A DNA stretch of 64,000 bases, taken from Idiomarina sp. X4. GTDB taxonomy: Bacteria > Pseudomonadota > Gammaproteobacteria > Enterobacterales > Alteromonadaceae. Position 1 is the first letter of the stretch, and each line of letters opens with the position of its first letter. The stretch spans positions 1,612,001 through 1,676,000 of the forward strand of contig NZ_CP025000.1 of assembly GCF_002808045.1 (NCBI RefSeq), written 5' to 3'. The notes under the pieces are model-generated. The model saw only the letters and a program-made list of their open reading frames with translations. It made no database searches and was not told the origin of the DNA. The translations under genes and the position numbers were made by a program. This document shows positions 10,878 through 20,454 of the stretch, piece by piece.

Positions 10878-12939
10878 CTAAAAGTCATAGCTTAACGACA
10901 AGCGGATGTCACGGCCGGCTTCATAAGGACCAACGACGGTAGGGAATACCTCGCTGTAATCACCAACACTTGAATGGTCAATGTAGAGCTCGTCTAATAA
11001 GTTCGTCACTGCTAGGTTAACCGACAAGTCGTTAGTAATATTCCAGTTACCGTAAATATCAAGTACGGTATAACTGGGTTTATTCAGCGTATATAACGAG
11101 TCGGCCCAGCCATTTTCGAGAGCTTGGTGCAGAGTCTCGATACGAATATCATTCACGTGCGTTACGTTAAAACCAATGCTCACATCACGGTCAAGAAAGT
11201 AATCGGCACCAAGTACCAAGGTACTACCCCGAGTATTACCTAAACCATTAAACTCATATCCGTTTAAATCAACAGAGCCGTAGTTGCGACTATAGATTTT
11301 CACGTGGTTTGAGCTCGGCGTCTGCATTGGAGAATCCCAAATACATATCAAGGCTGTCCCACCGGTAGGCCATATTGAATTCAACACCGGTTGATTCGAC
11401 ATCACCAATATTGTTGTAAATTGATGCGCCGCCAAAACCACTGAAGATCACGTCGTGAATGGTTGACTGATAAACACTCAGCTTGGCGTTTAAGCGACTC
11501 GCACTGTATTCAATTGACGTCTCGATATTTTCAACGGTTTCTGGCACTACATTACTAACAACGACAGGCACGTCAGACCCGTCGTAAAGGTATTCATCTA
11601 ACGTAAAGCCGTCACCAATTTCCTTTCCACGAGCGGCTTCAGCGTAGCTTAACCCCAGCTTCCAGGCGTCATTGATTTGGTATGAAAGGCCTGCGTTCAG
11701 GCTTAACTCACTGTCATCTAATCCGGCTGCAGAGTCAGTTACTGGCTCGCCATAGTACTCATCAATAAGAATGCGCTGTTGAAAATCATAATTGTCGTAA
11801 CGCACACCATAACTTAGCAAAAGGTCGGCTGTGATATTACTGTGTGCTTGCGCATAAATGCCCATTACGCTGCTTTCTTCCGCGTTTTCTGCCGGGCCGT
11901 TTGCGGGGCCGCTTTCGACGTCGTCTTTACGGTAGTCGACGCCATAAGTGAAGCTATGATAAAGCGTGTCTGTGGTGTTTCGGACGTCGAAACCTTGCGT
12001 GTCGATGTCAGCAAGCCAGTCAAAGCGCCCGCCACGAAATGACGAGCTGGTTTGATAAGCCGTGGCCTCTAAATAAATCCATTCGCTATGGTCAAACCGA
12101 TAATTTGCAACGTAGGTGTCGCGTTTTGCTGCACTGGGATACAGCGGCGTGCCCTCTGGAACAAACCAATTGGGCCGAGCGGAAAATTGACCTTCTTCAT
12201 CGCGTTGTTCGAAGCTTAACGACACATAATGTTTATCTGTTACTTCGCCGCTGGCTTTGAGAAAAGCGAGATCTTGGTCTGCGGCGGTACCGTAAATTTT
12301 ATTACCGTTGCCGTCTTCCATGGTGTTGCGATCAACCGTGCTGTAATAGCCTAAAAGACCAAAAGACGGGTTCAGTTTACCGTATAAGGTGCCACTGTAT
12401 CGAGTTCCGTCATTGGAGAAGTAACTCGCCTTTAAGCGGCCGCCGAACTGCTCGTTTTCATTTAATAGATCTTGTGCATCTTTTGTTTTAAAGCGAATAG
12501 CACCACCAATAGCACCAGGCCCACTGGTGGCTTCACCAGCGCCTGCCTGCACATCAATTTGTTTTAGTAAGTCGGGGTCTAAGGTGACACGACCAATATG
12601 GTGAAAAAGGGTAGAGGTTTGTTGGGCTCCGTCGACGGTGACATTCAGATAGGCGTCTTCAAGGCCGCGTATATAAATTTTCTGGGCAACGCCCACTGAG
12701 CCACCTACGCTAACTGAGGGCGATTCGCGAAAAATATCAGCAAGATCGTTTGCCTGGAATTGTTCGATATCTTCTGCAGTAACACTAAAGTTGGTTGCGG
12801 CGCCCACCACCGAAATTCGTTCAATAGCACTTTTGTCTGGCTGCTTTTGCTCTTCCGTGCTATTGGTTTCAGCCGCTTTTACAAAGCCTGTACCACTCAT
12901 CATGACGCATGCCACGCCAGTTAAAACGAACTTATTCAT
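10878..12939 (-). pseudogene. TonB-dependent outer-membrane receptor, interrupted by a frameshift
   Basis: The reading frame from the ATG at 12939 encodes a signal peptide (ending near VKA), a plug domain (DLADIFRESPSVSVGG; IYIRGLEDAYLNVTVDGAQ) and most of a beta-barrel, then stops at 11290 after 549 residues. The remainder of the barrel, with the expected aromatic C-terminal end LSLSYDF, continues in the frame shifted by one base down to 10878. The total span is 2062 bases, exactly one more than 687 codons, so a single-base insertion within about 11290-11340 explains it. The truncated product would lack its last strands and should not insert in the outer membrane. Sequencing error cannot be excluded. 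The Fur-like promoter suggests iron or haem uptake. The substrate is unknown. Confidence 0.85.
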
Positions 12940-12999
12940 TATTCCTGCCTTCCTTGTCCTTTCCGATAGCGAATAGCTATGTTGTTTAAGTTAGAAAAC

Positions 13000-13028
13000 A
13001 TATTAATGATAATGGTTCGTATTTGCAA
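13000..13028 (-). promoter_or_regulatory. Promoter of the TonB receptor with embedded Fur-like box
   Basis: Read on the minus strand, TTGCAA (13028-13023) and TAATAT (13005-13000) are spaced by 17 bases. The spacer holds a Fur-like site: on the plus strand 13002-13020 matches 12 of 19 positions of the consensus GATAATGATAATCATTATC, including an unbroken TAATGATAAT. A Fur dimer here would cover the promoter. The divergent APC permease starts about 105 bases away and might also be affected. Confidence 0.6.
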
Positions 13029-13124
13029 TTTGTTTTGGTCACTTCCTTCGTGTCATTAAACTGCAATGAAAACCCGTCTAAAATGTAACAATCCCAAATG
13101 AATGAACCTTAACTAGGTGTGAAC

Positions 13125-14300
13125 ATGGCAAACCAATTGGTTAGAGAGACAGGTTTAGGTGGTGCATTAATCATTGGTCTGGGCTCTATTCTGGGAACTG
13201 GCGCTTACGTCAGTGTTGGTCTAAGTGCGACCATAGCCGGTGACATGCTGGTTTGGGCCATTATATTAGCGGCATTAACCGCGTTGTTTAATGGGTTGTC
13301 TTCTGCACAGCTGGCAGCAGCACACCCTGTCAGCGGTGGTACGTATGAGTATGGCTATCAATTTTTGAACCCAGCCAGTGGTATTATTGCCGGTGGACTC
13401 TTCATTGTGGCGAAAAGCGCTTCGGCGGCGACCGCTGCGTTGGCGGTGGCGTGGTATATCAGTGCCTGTTTTGATGTGTCTGAGACAGTAGTCAAAGCGG
13501 TTGCTCTGGGTCTTTTGTTGCTCTTTACGGTATTCGTATTGTCCGGAGTGCGCAGAACCAACTGGCTGAATATGCTCTTGGTTACCGTCAGTATTATTGG
13601 CTTAATTGTATTTATTGGCGTCGCTTTAGGAAGTGACTCAGCATTACCTGAAACAACGAACGAGTTTGCTTCAACCAGCCATTTGTCGCTTTTCCACGCG
13701 GCGGCTTTAATGTTCGTTGCATTTACCGGCTACGGACGCATAGCCACAATGGGGGAAGAAATAACCGACCCCAGACGCAATATTCCCAGGGCGGTGGTCT
13801 TGACGTTAGCGGTGGTTAGTGCGTTATACATTGCTGTTGGTTTGGCTATTCTGCATGTAGGGGGCCTTAATACATTTGAAGAGAGCCACTTCAATATCGC
13901 TAACCTAATCAGTGACTCTCCGTGGCAGTGGGTGGTCATTGTCGGCGGAATACTAGCTATGGGCGGTGTCGTTTTAAATCTTTTACTTGGTGTCTCGCGT
14001 GTCATTTTAGCTATGGGGCGCCGCGGCGACTTGCCTCGCTTTTTAGGTGGCCTTGATAAAACCAATAAATCGGCACCTGCAGCAACCTGGGTAACCTTTC
14101 TTATTATGGGCATTATCGCCGCCCTCGGAGGCATCGAATCCGCCTGGACATTAAGTGCGTTCACCGTACTTATTTACTACGGCATCACGAACATAGCGGC
14201 TCTGAAAGTCAAGAAAGAGCAGCGTTTTATTCCTAAATTTGTGTCGGTGTTCGGACTAATAAGCTGTTTTGGGCTGGTCGGGTTAGCGGCTATTGCTTAG
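13125..14300 (+). CDS. APC-superfamily amino-acid permease
   Basis: An inner-membrane transporter of about 391 residues with roughly eleven hydrophobic segments. The first carries the unwound-helix motif IGLGSILGTGAYVSVG typical of APC permeases. GYGRIATMGEEITDPRRNIPRAV matches the conserved APC loop between helices 6 and 7. The ATG is preceded by TAGG seven bases upstream. An in-frame GTG two codons earlier lacks spacing for a ribosome site. Substrate specificity cannot be told. It is divergent from the broken TonB receptor and overlaps the convergent OsmC-YcaO gene by 11 bp. Confidence 0.85.
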   Translation: MANQLVRETGLGGALIIGLGSILGTGAYVSVGLSATIAGDMLVWAIILAALTALFNGLSSAQLAAAHPVSGGTYEYGYQFLNPASGIIAGGLFIVAKSASAATAALAVAWYISACFDVSETVVKAVALGLLLLFTVFVLSGVRRTNWLNMLLVTVSIIGLIVFIGVALGSDSALPETTNEFASTSHLSLFHAAALMFVAFTGYGRIATMGEEITDPRRNIPRAVVLTLAVVSALYIAVGLAILHVGGLNTFEESHFNIANLISDSPWQWVVIVGGILAMGGVVLNLLLGVSRVILAMGRRGDLPRFLGGLDKTNKSAPAATWVTFLIMGIIAALGGIESAWTLSAFTVLIYYGITNIAALKVKKEQRFIPKFVSVFGLISCFGLVGLAAIA

Positions 14301-16482
14301 CCGCTCTTTCAGCCCGAGCACTATGTAGCTTTTTATAGCTGTCCAGCAGTTTCAGGTGACGGTCGATGCCTTCCAGTTGCATATTGGTTGGCGTCAGGCC
14401 GTAAAAGTGTGTGGTGCCTTGTACAGAACCTATTACTGCCTCAATGACGTCTTCACCGTACATACGCCCTAAATTATAGCGGTAATCGCCCAGCTCTAAT
14501 TCGTCGTCGAGGGTGATTTCCAGCACGGCTTCCACAGCCCGATAGAACAGCACCCGCTCTGGTGTGTTGTCATTATACTGCAGGAACATTTCAACGTATT
14601 CTTGCGCGTCTTCATGACGTTGCAATGCTAAATAAATGAGCAATTTAAGCTCTAAAATAGTGAGCTGCCCCCACTCGGTATTTTCATCAAACTCAATACC
14701 GATAAGAGTAATAATGTCCATGTAATTGTCGAGCTGGCTGTCTTCCAGGCGCTCGACGAGATCTTCCAGTTGCTCGTCTGACAGGCGGTGTAGGTTCAGA
14801 ATATCCTCGCGGTATTGCAACGCGATATTGGTGTTATCCCAGACGAGATCTTCAACTGGATACACTTCAGAATAATCGGGCACCAAAATCCGGCACACTG
14901 GCGCACCTAAGTCTTCGTGCACCATGATGTAGGCTTCTTTGTCGAGTTCGTTCAGAATGCCAAACAATAGGTTGGCTTCCTCTTCGTTGGTCGGAGCTGC
15001 AAAGTCCCACTCGACAAATTCAATGTCTGACTTGGCACTAAAGAAGCGCCAGGAAACGACACCCGATGAGTCAATAAAGTGTTCGACGTAGTTGTTTGGC
15101 TCGGACACCGCCATCGAGTTAAAGGTTGGTGGTGGTAAGTCGTTCAGCCCTTCGAAGCTGCGACCTTGCAACAGCTCGGTAAGGCTGCGTTCTAACGCGA
15201 CTTCAAAGCTTGGATGCGCACCAAAAGAGGCAAAGACACCGCCGGTACGCGGGTTCATCAGCGTCACACACATGACCGGGAATTGTCCGCCAAGCGAGGC
15301 GTCTTTCACCAACACCGGGTAGCCTTGCTCTTCAAGCGCATTAATGCCTGCGACGATACCTGGGTACTTATTCAGCACCTCTTGCGGCACGTCGGGCAGA
15401 GTAATTTCTTCTTCAATAATTTGTTTCTTAACAGCCCGCTCAAAAATTTCTGACAAGCACTGTACTTTGGCTTCGGCCAATGTATTGCCGGCGCTCATAC
15501 CGTTACTTAAGTACAGGTTTTCAATAAGGTTTGACGGAAAATAAACCGTTTCGCCATCGGAATGGCGCACAAACGGCAGTGACACAATGCCTCGATCGAC
15601 ACGTCCTGAATTGGTGTCAATTAAGTGAGAGCCGCGTAGTTCGCCTTCAGGATCATAAAACTCGCGCGTACGCTCATCGAGTATCTCGGCCGGCAGTTCG
15701 TCATTTGGCCCGGGTTGAAACCATTTTTCTTGCGGGTAATGAACAAAGTCGGCGTTAGCAATCTCTTCGCCAAAATACTGGTCATTGTAGAAAAAGTTGC
15801 AGCTTAAGCGCTCAATAAATTCACCCAGTGCCGAGCACAAAGCACTTTCTTTGCTGGCGCCTTTGCCATTGGTAAAGCACATGTGTGACGCGGCGTCACG
15901 AATATGCAGTGACCAAACGTTTGGCACAATGTTGCGCCAGGACGCCACTTCTATTTTCATGCCCAAGTCAGCCAGCAGCTTGGTCATGTTATGAATGGTG
16001 TCTTCTAGGGGCAGGTCTTTGCCTTCAATGTAGGTTTTTTCGTCACCGCTGGGGTCAATGGTGAGAAGTGCCTGAGCGTCCTGCGTTATGCTGTCCACAG
16101 CTTCAACGTCAAATGCCAGTTCGTTCTCTATCACTCGCTTAACCGCGCAGCGTTCAGCGGCACGAATAATGCCTTTGCGATCTTTCTCGTCGATGTCCGC
16201 CGGCAGCTCAACCTGAATTTTAAACAGCTGTTGATAGCGGTTTTCAGGGTCGACAACATTGTTCTGGGAAATGCGAATGTTCTCGGTTGGAATGTCGCGC
16301 GCATCGCAATAAAGACGAATAAAATGCGCCGCGCACATGACCGATGACGCTAAGAAATAGTCAAACGGACCGGGTGCTGAACCATCACCTTTATAACGAA
16401 TGGGTTGGTCAGAAATGACGGTGAAGTCATCAAACTTCGCCTCAAGGCGCATGTTTTCGAGAAAACGAACATTGATTTCCAT
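14290..16482 (-). CDS. OsmC-YcaO fusion protein
   Basis: Two enzymatic domains in one 730-residue chain. Residues 1-130 are an OsmC/Ohr-like domain with the two expected cysteines, C50 in SSVMC and C112 in AERCAVKR. About 150-560 is a YcaO domain with its ATP-binding glutamates (SALGEFIERLS, QCLSEIFERAVKK, ALERSLTELLQGR). The C-terminal part is helical, like E. coli YcaO. E. coli YcaO is linked to beta-methylthiolation of ribosomal protein S12 Asp88 by RimO. A similar role is inferred, with the OsmC part perhaps handling a thiol or peroxide. It is the last gene of a minus-strand run but is separated from it by a hairpin. No azoline precursor peptide or partner dehydrogenase is nearby. Confidence 0.85.
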   Translation of the reverse strand: MEINVRFLENMRLEAKFDDFTVISDQPIRYKGDGSAPGPFDYFLASSVMCAAHFIRLYCDARDIPTENIRISQNNVVDPENRYQQLFKIQVELPADIDEKDRKGIIRAAERCAVKRVIENELAFDVEAVDSITQDAQALLTIDPSGDEKTYIEGKDLPLEDTIHNMTKLLADLGMKIEVASWRNIVPNVWSLHIRDAASHMCFTNGKGASKESALCSALGEFIERLSCNFFYNDQYFGEEIANADFVHYPQEKWFQPGPNDELPAEILDERTREFYDPEGELRGSHLIDTNSGRVDRGIVSLPFVRHSDGETVYFPSNLIENLYLSNGMSAGNTLAEAKVQCLSEIFERAVKKQIIEEEITLPDVPQEVLNKYPGIVAGINALEEQGYPVLVKDASLGGQFPVMCVTLMNPRTGGVFASFGAHPSFEVALERSLTELLQGRSFEGLNDLPPPTFNSMAVSEPNNYVEHFIDSSGVVSWRFFSAKSDIEFVEWDFAAPTNEEEANLLFGILNELDKEAYIMVHEDLGAPVCRILVPDYSEVYPVEDLVWDNTNIALQYREDILNLHRLSDEQLEDLVERLEDSQLDNYMDIITLIGIEFDENTEWGQLTILELKLLIYLALQRHEDAQEYVEMFLQYNDNTPERVLFYRAVEAVLEITLDDELELGDYRYNLGRMYGEDVIEAVIGSVQGTTHFYGLTPTNMQLEGIDRHLKLLDSYKKLHSARAERAAKQ

Positions 16483-16513
16483 AGAGAGGGACTTTCGCTT
16501 GTAAATAGAAGAG

Positions 16514-16546
16514 CTGAGAAAGTGCGGGATTATCCCACACTTTCAG
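16514..16546 (-). terminator. Hairpin directly after the DUF3750 gene
   Basis: CTGAGAAAGTG and CACTTTCAG, with inner GGGA/TCCC, form a long stem with a few internal mismatches. It starts at the base after the stop codon of the DUF3750 gene and is followed on the minus strand by a moderately T-rich stretch. It probably ends or attenuates the kynureninase-yghU-DUF3750 transcript before the OsmC-YcaO gene. Confidence 0.55.
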
Positions 16547-17092
16547 TCATTGATCATTATCGGCGTAGCCACTGCCATAAGCACTAAAGGGAAGCTCCAG
16601 CCCTAATTCTGGTATCTGCAAGCCTATCCAAGCCGGAAAGGTGTTGCTGTTGGGACCAGGCAAAACTTTGTATTGGTTCGCCCAGGGATAAGCACTCGAT
16701 AGCTCTTTAATGCGTGGGATTATTTCGGCGGCTTGCGGACCCTTAACCGATAACAGCTTTTCAGGCTTAGCGCCGTACCAGTAACGGTCAGGGGTTTTGG
16801 TTTGATAAACCCGCAGAGCAGGGCGGCCATGTTCGACACCCCAGCCGACCACTTCATACACGGTATATTCAGCGGCTCCGGCCGGCTTCACCGCTAACCA
16901 AGTATGTACTGCAAACCAACCGCGCCACCCGAAGGCATCGGCGGCGTACGCCTCAATAACGGCCTCTTGCTCTACCGCTGGGTTGGGTGCAATGCCTGCT
17001 GGCTCACGCGACGCATCCCGCCAGTCGCCCGACGAGCAGCCAGCGACCAGCACAACCGAAAGGGCCAATAGAAACTGTGTTAGAAAACGCAT
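16547..17092 (-). CDS. DUF3750-family lipoprotein
   Basis: A 181-residue predicted lipoprotein with hydrophobic signal and lipobox LVAGC (Cys19 becomes the first mature residue). The body, with WFAVHTWLAVKPAG, YEVVGWGV and the closing PFSAYGSGYADN, fits DUF3750, a family of unknown function with conserved aromatic and Gly residues. It lies 14 bases after the YghU-type gene on the same strand, so it is probably in one transcript with it. No enzymatic role is assigned. Confidence 0.75.
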   Translation of the reverse strand: MRFLTQFLLALSVVLVAGCSSGDWRDASREPAGIAPNPAVEQEAVIEAYAADAFGWRGWFAVHTWLAVKPAGAAEYTVYEVVGWGVEHGRPALRVYQTKTPDRYWYGAKPEKLLSVKGPQAAEIIPRIKELSSAYPWANQYKVLPGPNSNTFPAWIGLQIPELGLELPFSAYGSGYADNDQ

Positions 17093-17106
17093 CCTGAATG
17101 TAACCT

Positions 17107-17958
17107 CTACTCAAAATCGCTGGCGCTGTGGCGCTCGCGTAATTGTTCGCTTTCTTCGCCCCAAACTTTGTTCACACGACGACCACGTTTTACAGCCGGA
17201 CGCTCGTTGATGCGCTTCGCCCAGGCCACCACGTTTTTGTACTCATGCGCTTGTAAAAATTCAGCAGCCTCGTAGACCTCGTTTAACACAAGCGCACCGT
17301 ACCAGGGGAAAATTGCCATGTCGGCAATGGTGTAATCGTTGCCGGCAATATAGTCGTTGTCAGCCAGTTGCTTGTCGAGCACATCAAGCTGACGTTTTAC
17401 TTCCATTGTGTAGCGATTGATGGGGTACTCCAGTTTTTCCGGTGCATAGGCATAAAAATGGCCAAAACCACCACCTAACATAGGTGCGCTGCCCATCTGC
17501 CAGAAGAGCCAGTTTAGGCACTCGGTACGCTTGGCAGGCTCGTTGGGTAAAAATTCTCCAAACTTTTCCGCTAAATAGAGCAGTATTGAGCCTGACTCGA
17601 ATAGGCGGGTTGCTGGCGTTGTGGAATTGTCGAGCAGTGCCGGAATTTTAGAGTTTGGATTGATCTCTACAAAACCACTGCTGAACTGTTCGCCCTCAGT
17701 AATATCAATAATATAGGCGTCGTATTCGGCGGCGCTTATGCCTTTTTCCAACAGCTCTTCAAATAGGATAGTGACTTTTTGTCCGTTCGGCGTTGCCAGC
17801 GAATACAATTGCTGCGGATGCTCACCGACGGGTAACTCTTTGTCGTGGGTCGCACCGGCTTCCGGGCGATTAATATTGGCAAATTTTCCGCCGCTTTCCT
17901 GATCCCACTTCCACACTTTAGGTGGCTGATAGCCGTTTTCTGATGCTGTGTTTCCCAT
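17107..17958 (-). CDS. yghU: YghU-type glutathione S-transferase-fold disulfide reductase
   Basis: Cytoplasmic enzyme related to E. coli YghU, which has disulfide-bond reductase activity toward organic disulfides using glutathione. The 283-residue sequence matches nearly throughout: YQPPKVWKWD, TPNGQKVTI at the thioredoxin-fold start, NPNSKIPAL, FESGSILLYLAEKFG, and the C-terminal helical domain (NDYTIADMAIFPWYG) ending in LRERHSASDFE. Its gene follows kynureninase after 20 bases and precedes the DUF3750 gene. The link between kynurenine catabolism and a glutathione enzyme is not explained by known pathways. Confidence 0.92.
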   Translation of the reverse strand: MGNTASENGYQPPKVWKWDQESGGKFANINRPEAGATHDKELPVGEHPQQLYSLATPNGQKVTILFEELLEKGISAAEYDAYIIDITEGEQFSSGFVEINPNSKIPALLDNSTTPATRLFESGSILLYLAEKFGEFLPNEPAKRTECLNWLFWQMGSAPMLGGGFGHFYAYAPEKLEYPINRYTMEVKRQLDVLDKQLADNDYIAGNDYTIADMAIFPWYGALVLNEVYEAAEFLQAHEYKNVVAWAKRINERPAVKRGRRVNKVWGEESEQLRERHSASDFE

Positions 17959-17978
17959 ACTACCTCCAGAATAGTCGC

Positions 17979-19220
17979 TTAAGTGACCGCTTGGCGCTGT
18001 GCATAGCGGTTATCTTTATAGGCCCCGGAACGAAGCACGTCACGTATTTGCTCAACCGCATTCCAGACATCTTTATAGCTGTTATAAAGTGGGGCAAAGC
18101 CAAAGCGAATAAAGTGCGGAGCTCGGTAGTCCGCAATAACGCCTCTGTCTATTAACGCCTGACAAAGCTCGTAAGCAAAGTCGAACGAGTAACTCAATTG
18201 ACTGCCACGCTCTTCAGCTGACGCAGGAGAAAGCCGTTGTAGCTGGTCACTTAAACCGTATTGATTGATTAAGTCGTCAAACAAGGTCGTTAATGCTACT
18301 GACTTTTTACGTACGGTTTGCAAATCTAGATTATCAAACAGCTCTAATGCAACGTCGATTGCGGACATTGAAATAATCGATGGCGTACCGGCAAGAAATT
18401 GTTTGATACCGCTGTCAGGTTGGTACGCCGGGTTAAATTCAAACGGGTTTTGATGACCAAACCACCCCGCGATGGGTTGTTGTAGCTTGCCTTTCAGCGC
18501 TTTATTGACGTACACGAAAGCCGGAGCGCCGGGGCCGCCGTTGAGGTATTTATAAGTGCAGCCAACGGCCATATCCACTTGACAGTCATCCAGGTAAACA
18601 GGCATAGCACCGGCGCTGTGTGCCAGGTCAACAATAATAAGAGCACCATGCTGATGAGCCCTTTCGGTTAACGACTTAATGTCCAGTCGCTTACCGCTGC
18701 GAAAGTTCACTTCGGTGACCATAATGACAGCGGTCGAGTCGTCAATACTGTTCAATAGCTGATCTTCCTGAATGTCGACGAACTGGCAGCGAGCTTCACC
18801 TAAAAGCCCTTGTAAACCTTGCGCTATATACAAGTCTGTCGGGAAGTTGTCATGGCTTGAAATGACTTTATTGCGGTGGGTTGTGCCGTTAAAGCTAAGC
18901 GCAGCACTTAACAGTTTGAATAAGTTCACAGAAATGGAGTCGCAGCATATAACCTGGCCTTCTGCCGCCCCGATAATGGGCGCAATCTTCTCGCCAACTT
19001 GTTGTGGCAAATTGACCCAGTCGTGTCGGTTCCAGCTGCTAATTAAATCGTTTCCCCATTGTTGTTCAGTCACTTCTCTGACTCTTTGTTTTACTCGTTT
19101 TGGCAGTGCACCGAGTGAGTTTCCGTCTAAATAAATGGTGTTTTCAGGAAGGTGAAACTCATCACGATATTTGGCCAACGGGTCATTGTTATCTAAGACT
19201 TCTACATCAGTTACATTCAT
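17979..19220 (-). CDS. kynU: Kynureninase
   Basis: PLP-dependent enzyme that cleaves kynurenine to anthranilate and alanine in tryptophan breakdown. It has 413 residues, close to the family norm. Landmarks are YLDGNSLGALPK at the start, VDLAHSAGAMP with the cofactor-contacting Asp (D198), and TYKYLNGGPG with the Schiff-base Lys224. It overlaps the preceding exported hydrolase gene by four bases (ATGA), so the two are translationally coupled. No tryptophan 2,3-dioxygenase gene (kynA) is in the window. Confidence 0.95.
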   Translation of the reverse strand: MNVTDVEVLDNNDPLAKYRDEFHLPENTIYLDGNSLGALPKRVKQRVREVTEQQWGNDLISSWNRHDWVNLPQQVGEKIAPIIGAAEGQVICCDSISVNLFKLLSAALSFNGTTHRNKVISSHDNFPTDLYIAQGLQGLLGEARCQFVDIQEDQLLNSIDDSTAVIMVTEVNFRSGKRLDIKSLTERAHQHGALIIVDLAHSAGAMPVYLDDCQVDMAVGCTYKYLNGGPGAPAFVYVNKALKGKLQQPIAGWFGHQNPFEFNPAYQPDSGIKQFLAGTPSIISMSAIDVALELFDNLDLQTVRKKSVALTTLFDDLINQYGLSDQLQRLSPASAEERGSQLSYSFDFAYELCQALIDRGVIADYRAPHFIRFGFAPLYNSYKDVWNAVEQIRDVLRSGAYKDNRYAQRQAVT

Positions 19221-20047
19221 GGTTTCAGTTCTTTGTTCAGCTGCTGAATAATGACTGTCCAGGCATCGGTTTTAGGGTGAATCATGTCGAAGTGGCCTGC
19301 TTCATCTATTATCAAGGTGTTTACGTTATCGTTATCTACGCCGAATACTTCCGCTTGGCTCATTGGTACTATGTTATCGGCAGAGCCCTGCAGTAACCAG
19401 GTATTATGATGCAGCGGCTGTTGTTTGGGGTCGGCTTCGGCGAATTTGAAGTCACTTTGTGCGGTATCGATAAGCGTCTTCGCTGCTTGGTTACAACTGC
19501 CATCTTCAGCTATGTAGGCCTGCATATCCGTTATTGCGGCTAAACCCATAACGGCATCAACTTGCTCAGCATATTGACGCTCATTTGATGTTGCCAGCAG
19601 CGCCAAATGCCCGCCTGCGGAATGACCCATCACCACCGTTGGCTTGCCGTTGGTCTGGCGAAGTATCTTCTCAATGGCGTTTGACACATCGTTGAGACTG
19701 GCAGGCCACTCTGCATTCTTTTCACCTAAGCGACGGTACTCGACGGACCAAAGGTTGAAACCTTCTTTCGTCAGGGCGGTGCTTAACGGATAACTGTGTC
19801 TAATGCCGTAGTCTTTAAGCCAACAGCCGGCGTGAATGAAAATGACATTGGCGGCTTTCATTGTGTTGTTTTTCGCTGGCCAGTACTGATAAAACTGCGA
19901 CGGTTGTGAACCGTACTGATAGGTTTGAGTTGGGGGATCAGAAGGCAGCTCAAGTACGTCATTAAACGTGACTTGCCTTAACGGATCTGCGCAGACGCTG
20001 AAGGTTAAAGCCATAATTAAACAAGCGGTGAAAATGAGTCGTTTCAT
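19217..20047 (-). CDS. Exported alpha/beta hydrolase, candidate kynurenine formamidase-like enzyme
   Basis: A 276-residue hydrolase with a cleavable signal peptide (about 1-20, ending VCA). The catalytic triad is visible: S143 in GHSAGGH, D224 in GSADNIVP and H252 in EAGHFD. The oxyanion segment HAGCW (72-76) resembles the HGGxW motif of kynurenine formamidases and related esterases. Coupling to kynU by a four-base overlap supports an N-formylkynurenine hydrolase role. Known bacterial formamidases of the KynB type are cytoplasmic and unrelated in fold, so an exported one would be odd. A generic periplasmic esterase is the alternative. Confidence 0.7.
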   Translation of the reverse strand: MKRLIFTACLIMALTFSVCADPLRQVTFNDVLELPSDPPTQTYQYGSQPSQFYQYWPAKNNTMKAANVIFIHAGCWLKDYGIRHSYPLSTALTKEGFNLWSVEYRRLGEKNAEWPASLNDVSNAIEKILRQTNGKPTVVMGHSAGGHLALLATSNERQYAEQVDAVMGLAAITDMQAYIAEDGSCNQAAKTLIDTAQSDFKFAEADPKQQPLHHNTWLLQGSADNIVPMSQAEVFGVDNDNVNTLIIDEAGHFDMIHPKTDAWTVIIQQLNKELKP

Positions 20048-20224
20048 TTGGGTGTACCAGTACTGTCGTTGTGTAAGCTTTCAGGTGTTCAGGGAACCAT
20101 ACAAGCATAGAAAATTAAGGGCAACAAAATAGTTGATTGATTACTAAAGATATTTAGTTGAGGTAAAAACGTGAGCAAATTCTATACTGAGTAATGAGCG
20201 GTTCAGATGGTTCTGGAGGTTCTT

Positions 20225-20437
20225 ATGCGTATTGGATTTGTTGGTCTCGGTGCTGCCGCACTTTTTCTCACTGGTTGTAGCAGTCAACCTGAAAACATGA
20301 GTCAGTCGCGCTATGAAGTTGATAGTGAGTATATGAGTAAAGTAGAACACCAAGCCCGAATGGGTCGTAATCACGTTACAGTGTATTGGATAAACCCACC
20401 GAGAAAAGAGAAAAGCTCCGAAGGCGAGGAAAAGTAA
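20225..20437 (+). CDS. Small predicted lipoprotein of unknown function
   Basis: A 70-residue protein whose N-terminal hydrophobic stretch ends in the lipobox LTGC (Cys18), followed by a charged, possibly disordered tail rich in Glu and Lys. The ATG is preceded by GGAGG with a five-base spacing. An in-frame ATG six codons earlier overlaps that ribosome site and is less likely. I recognise no family. A hairpin follows it. Confidence 0.65.
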   Translation: MRIGFVGLGAAALFLTGCSSQPENMSQSRYEVDSEYMSKVEHQARMGRNHVTVYWINPPRKEKSSEGEEK

Positions 20438-20454
20438 GTTCTGAATGAATACAT

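Noticed and set aside
11290..11340. Programmed ribosomal frameshift in the TonB receptor
   Set aside because: A one-base shift joins the two frames, but I see no slippery heptamer with a following stem or upstream Shine-Dalgarno-like stimulator, and receptors of this family are not known to use it. A mutation or read error is simpler.
13000..13028. Zur (zinc) box instead of Fur box
   Set aside because: The unbroken TAATGATAAT fits the Fur consensus better than the Zur-type GTTATATTATAAC palindrome.
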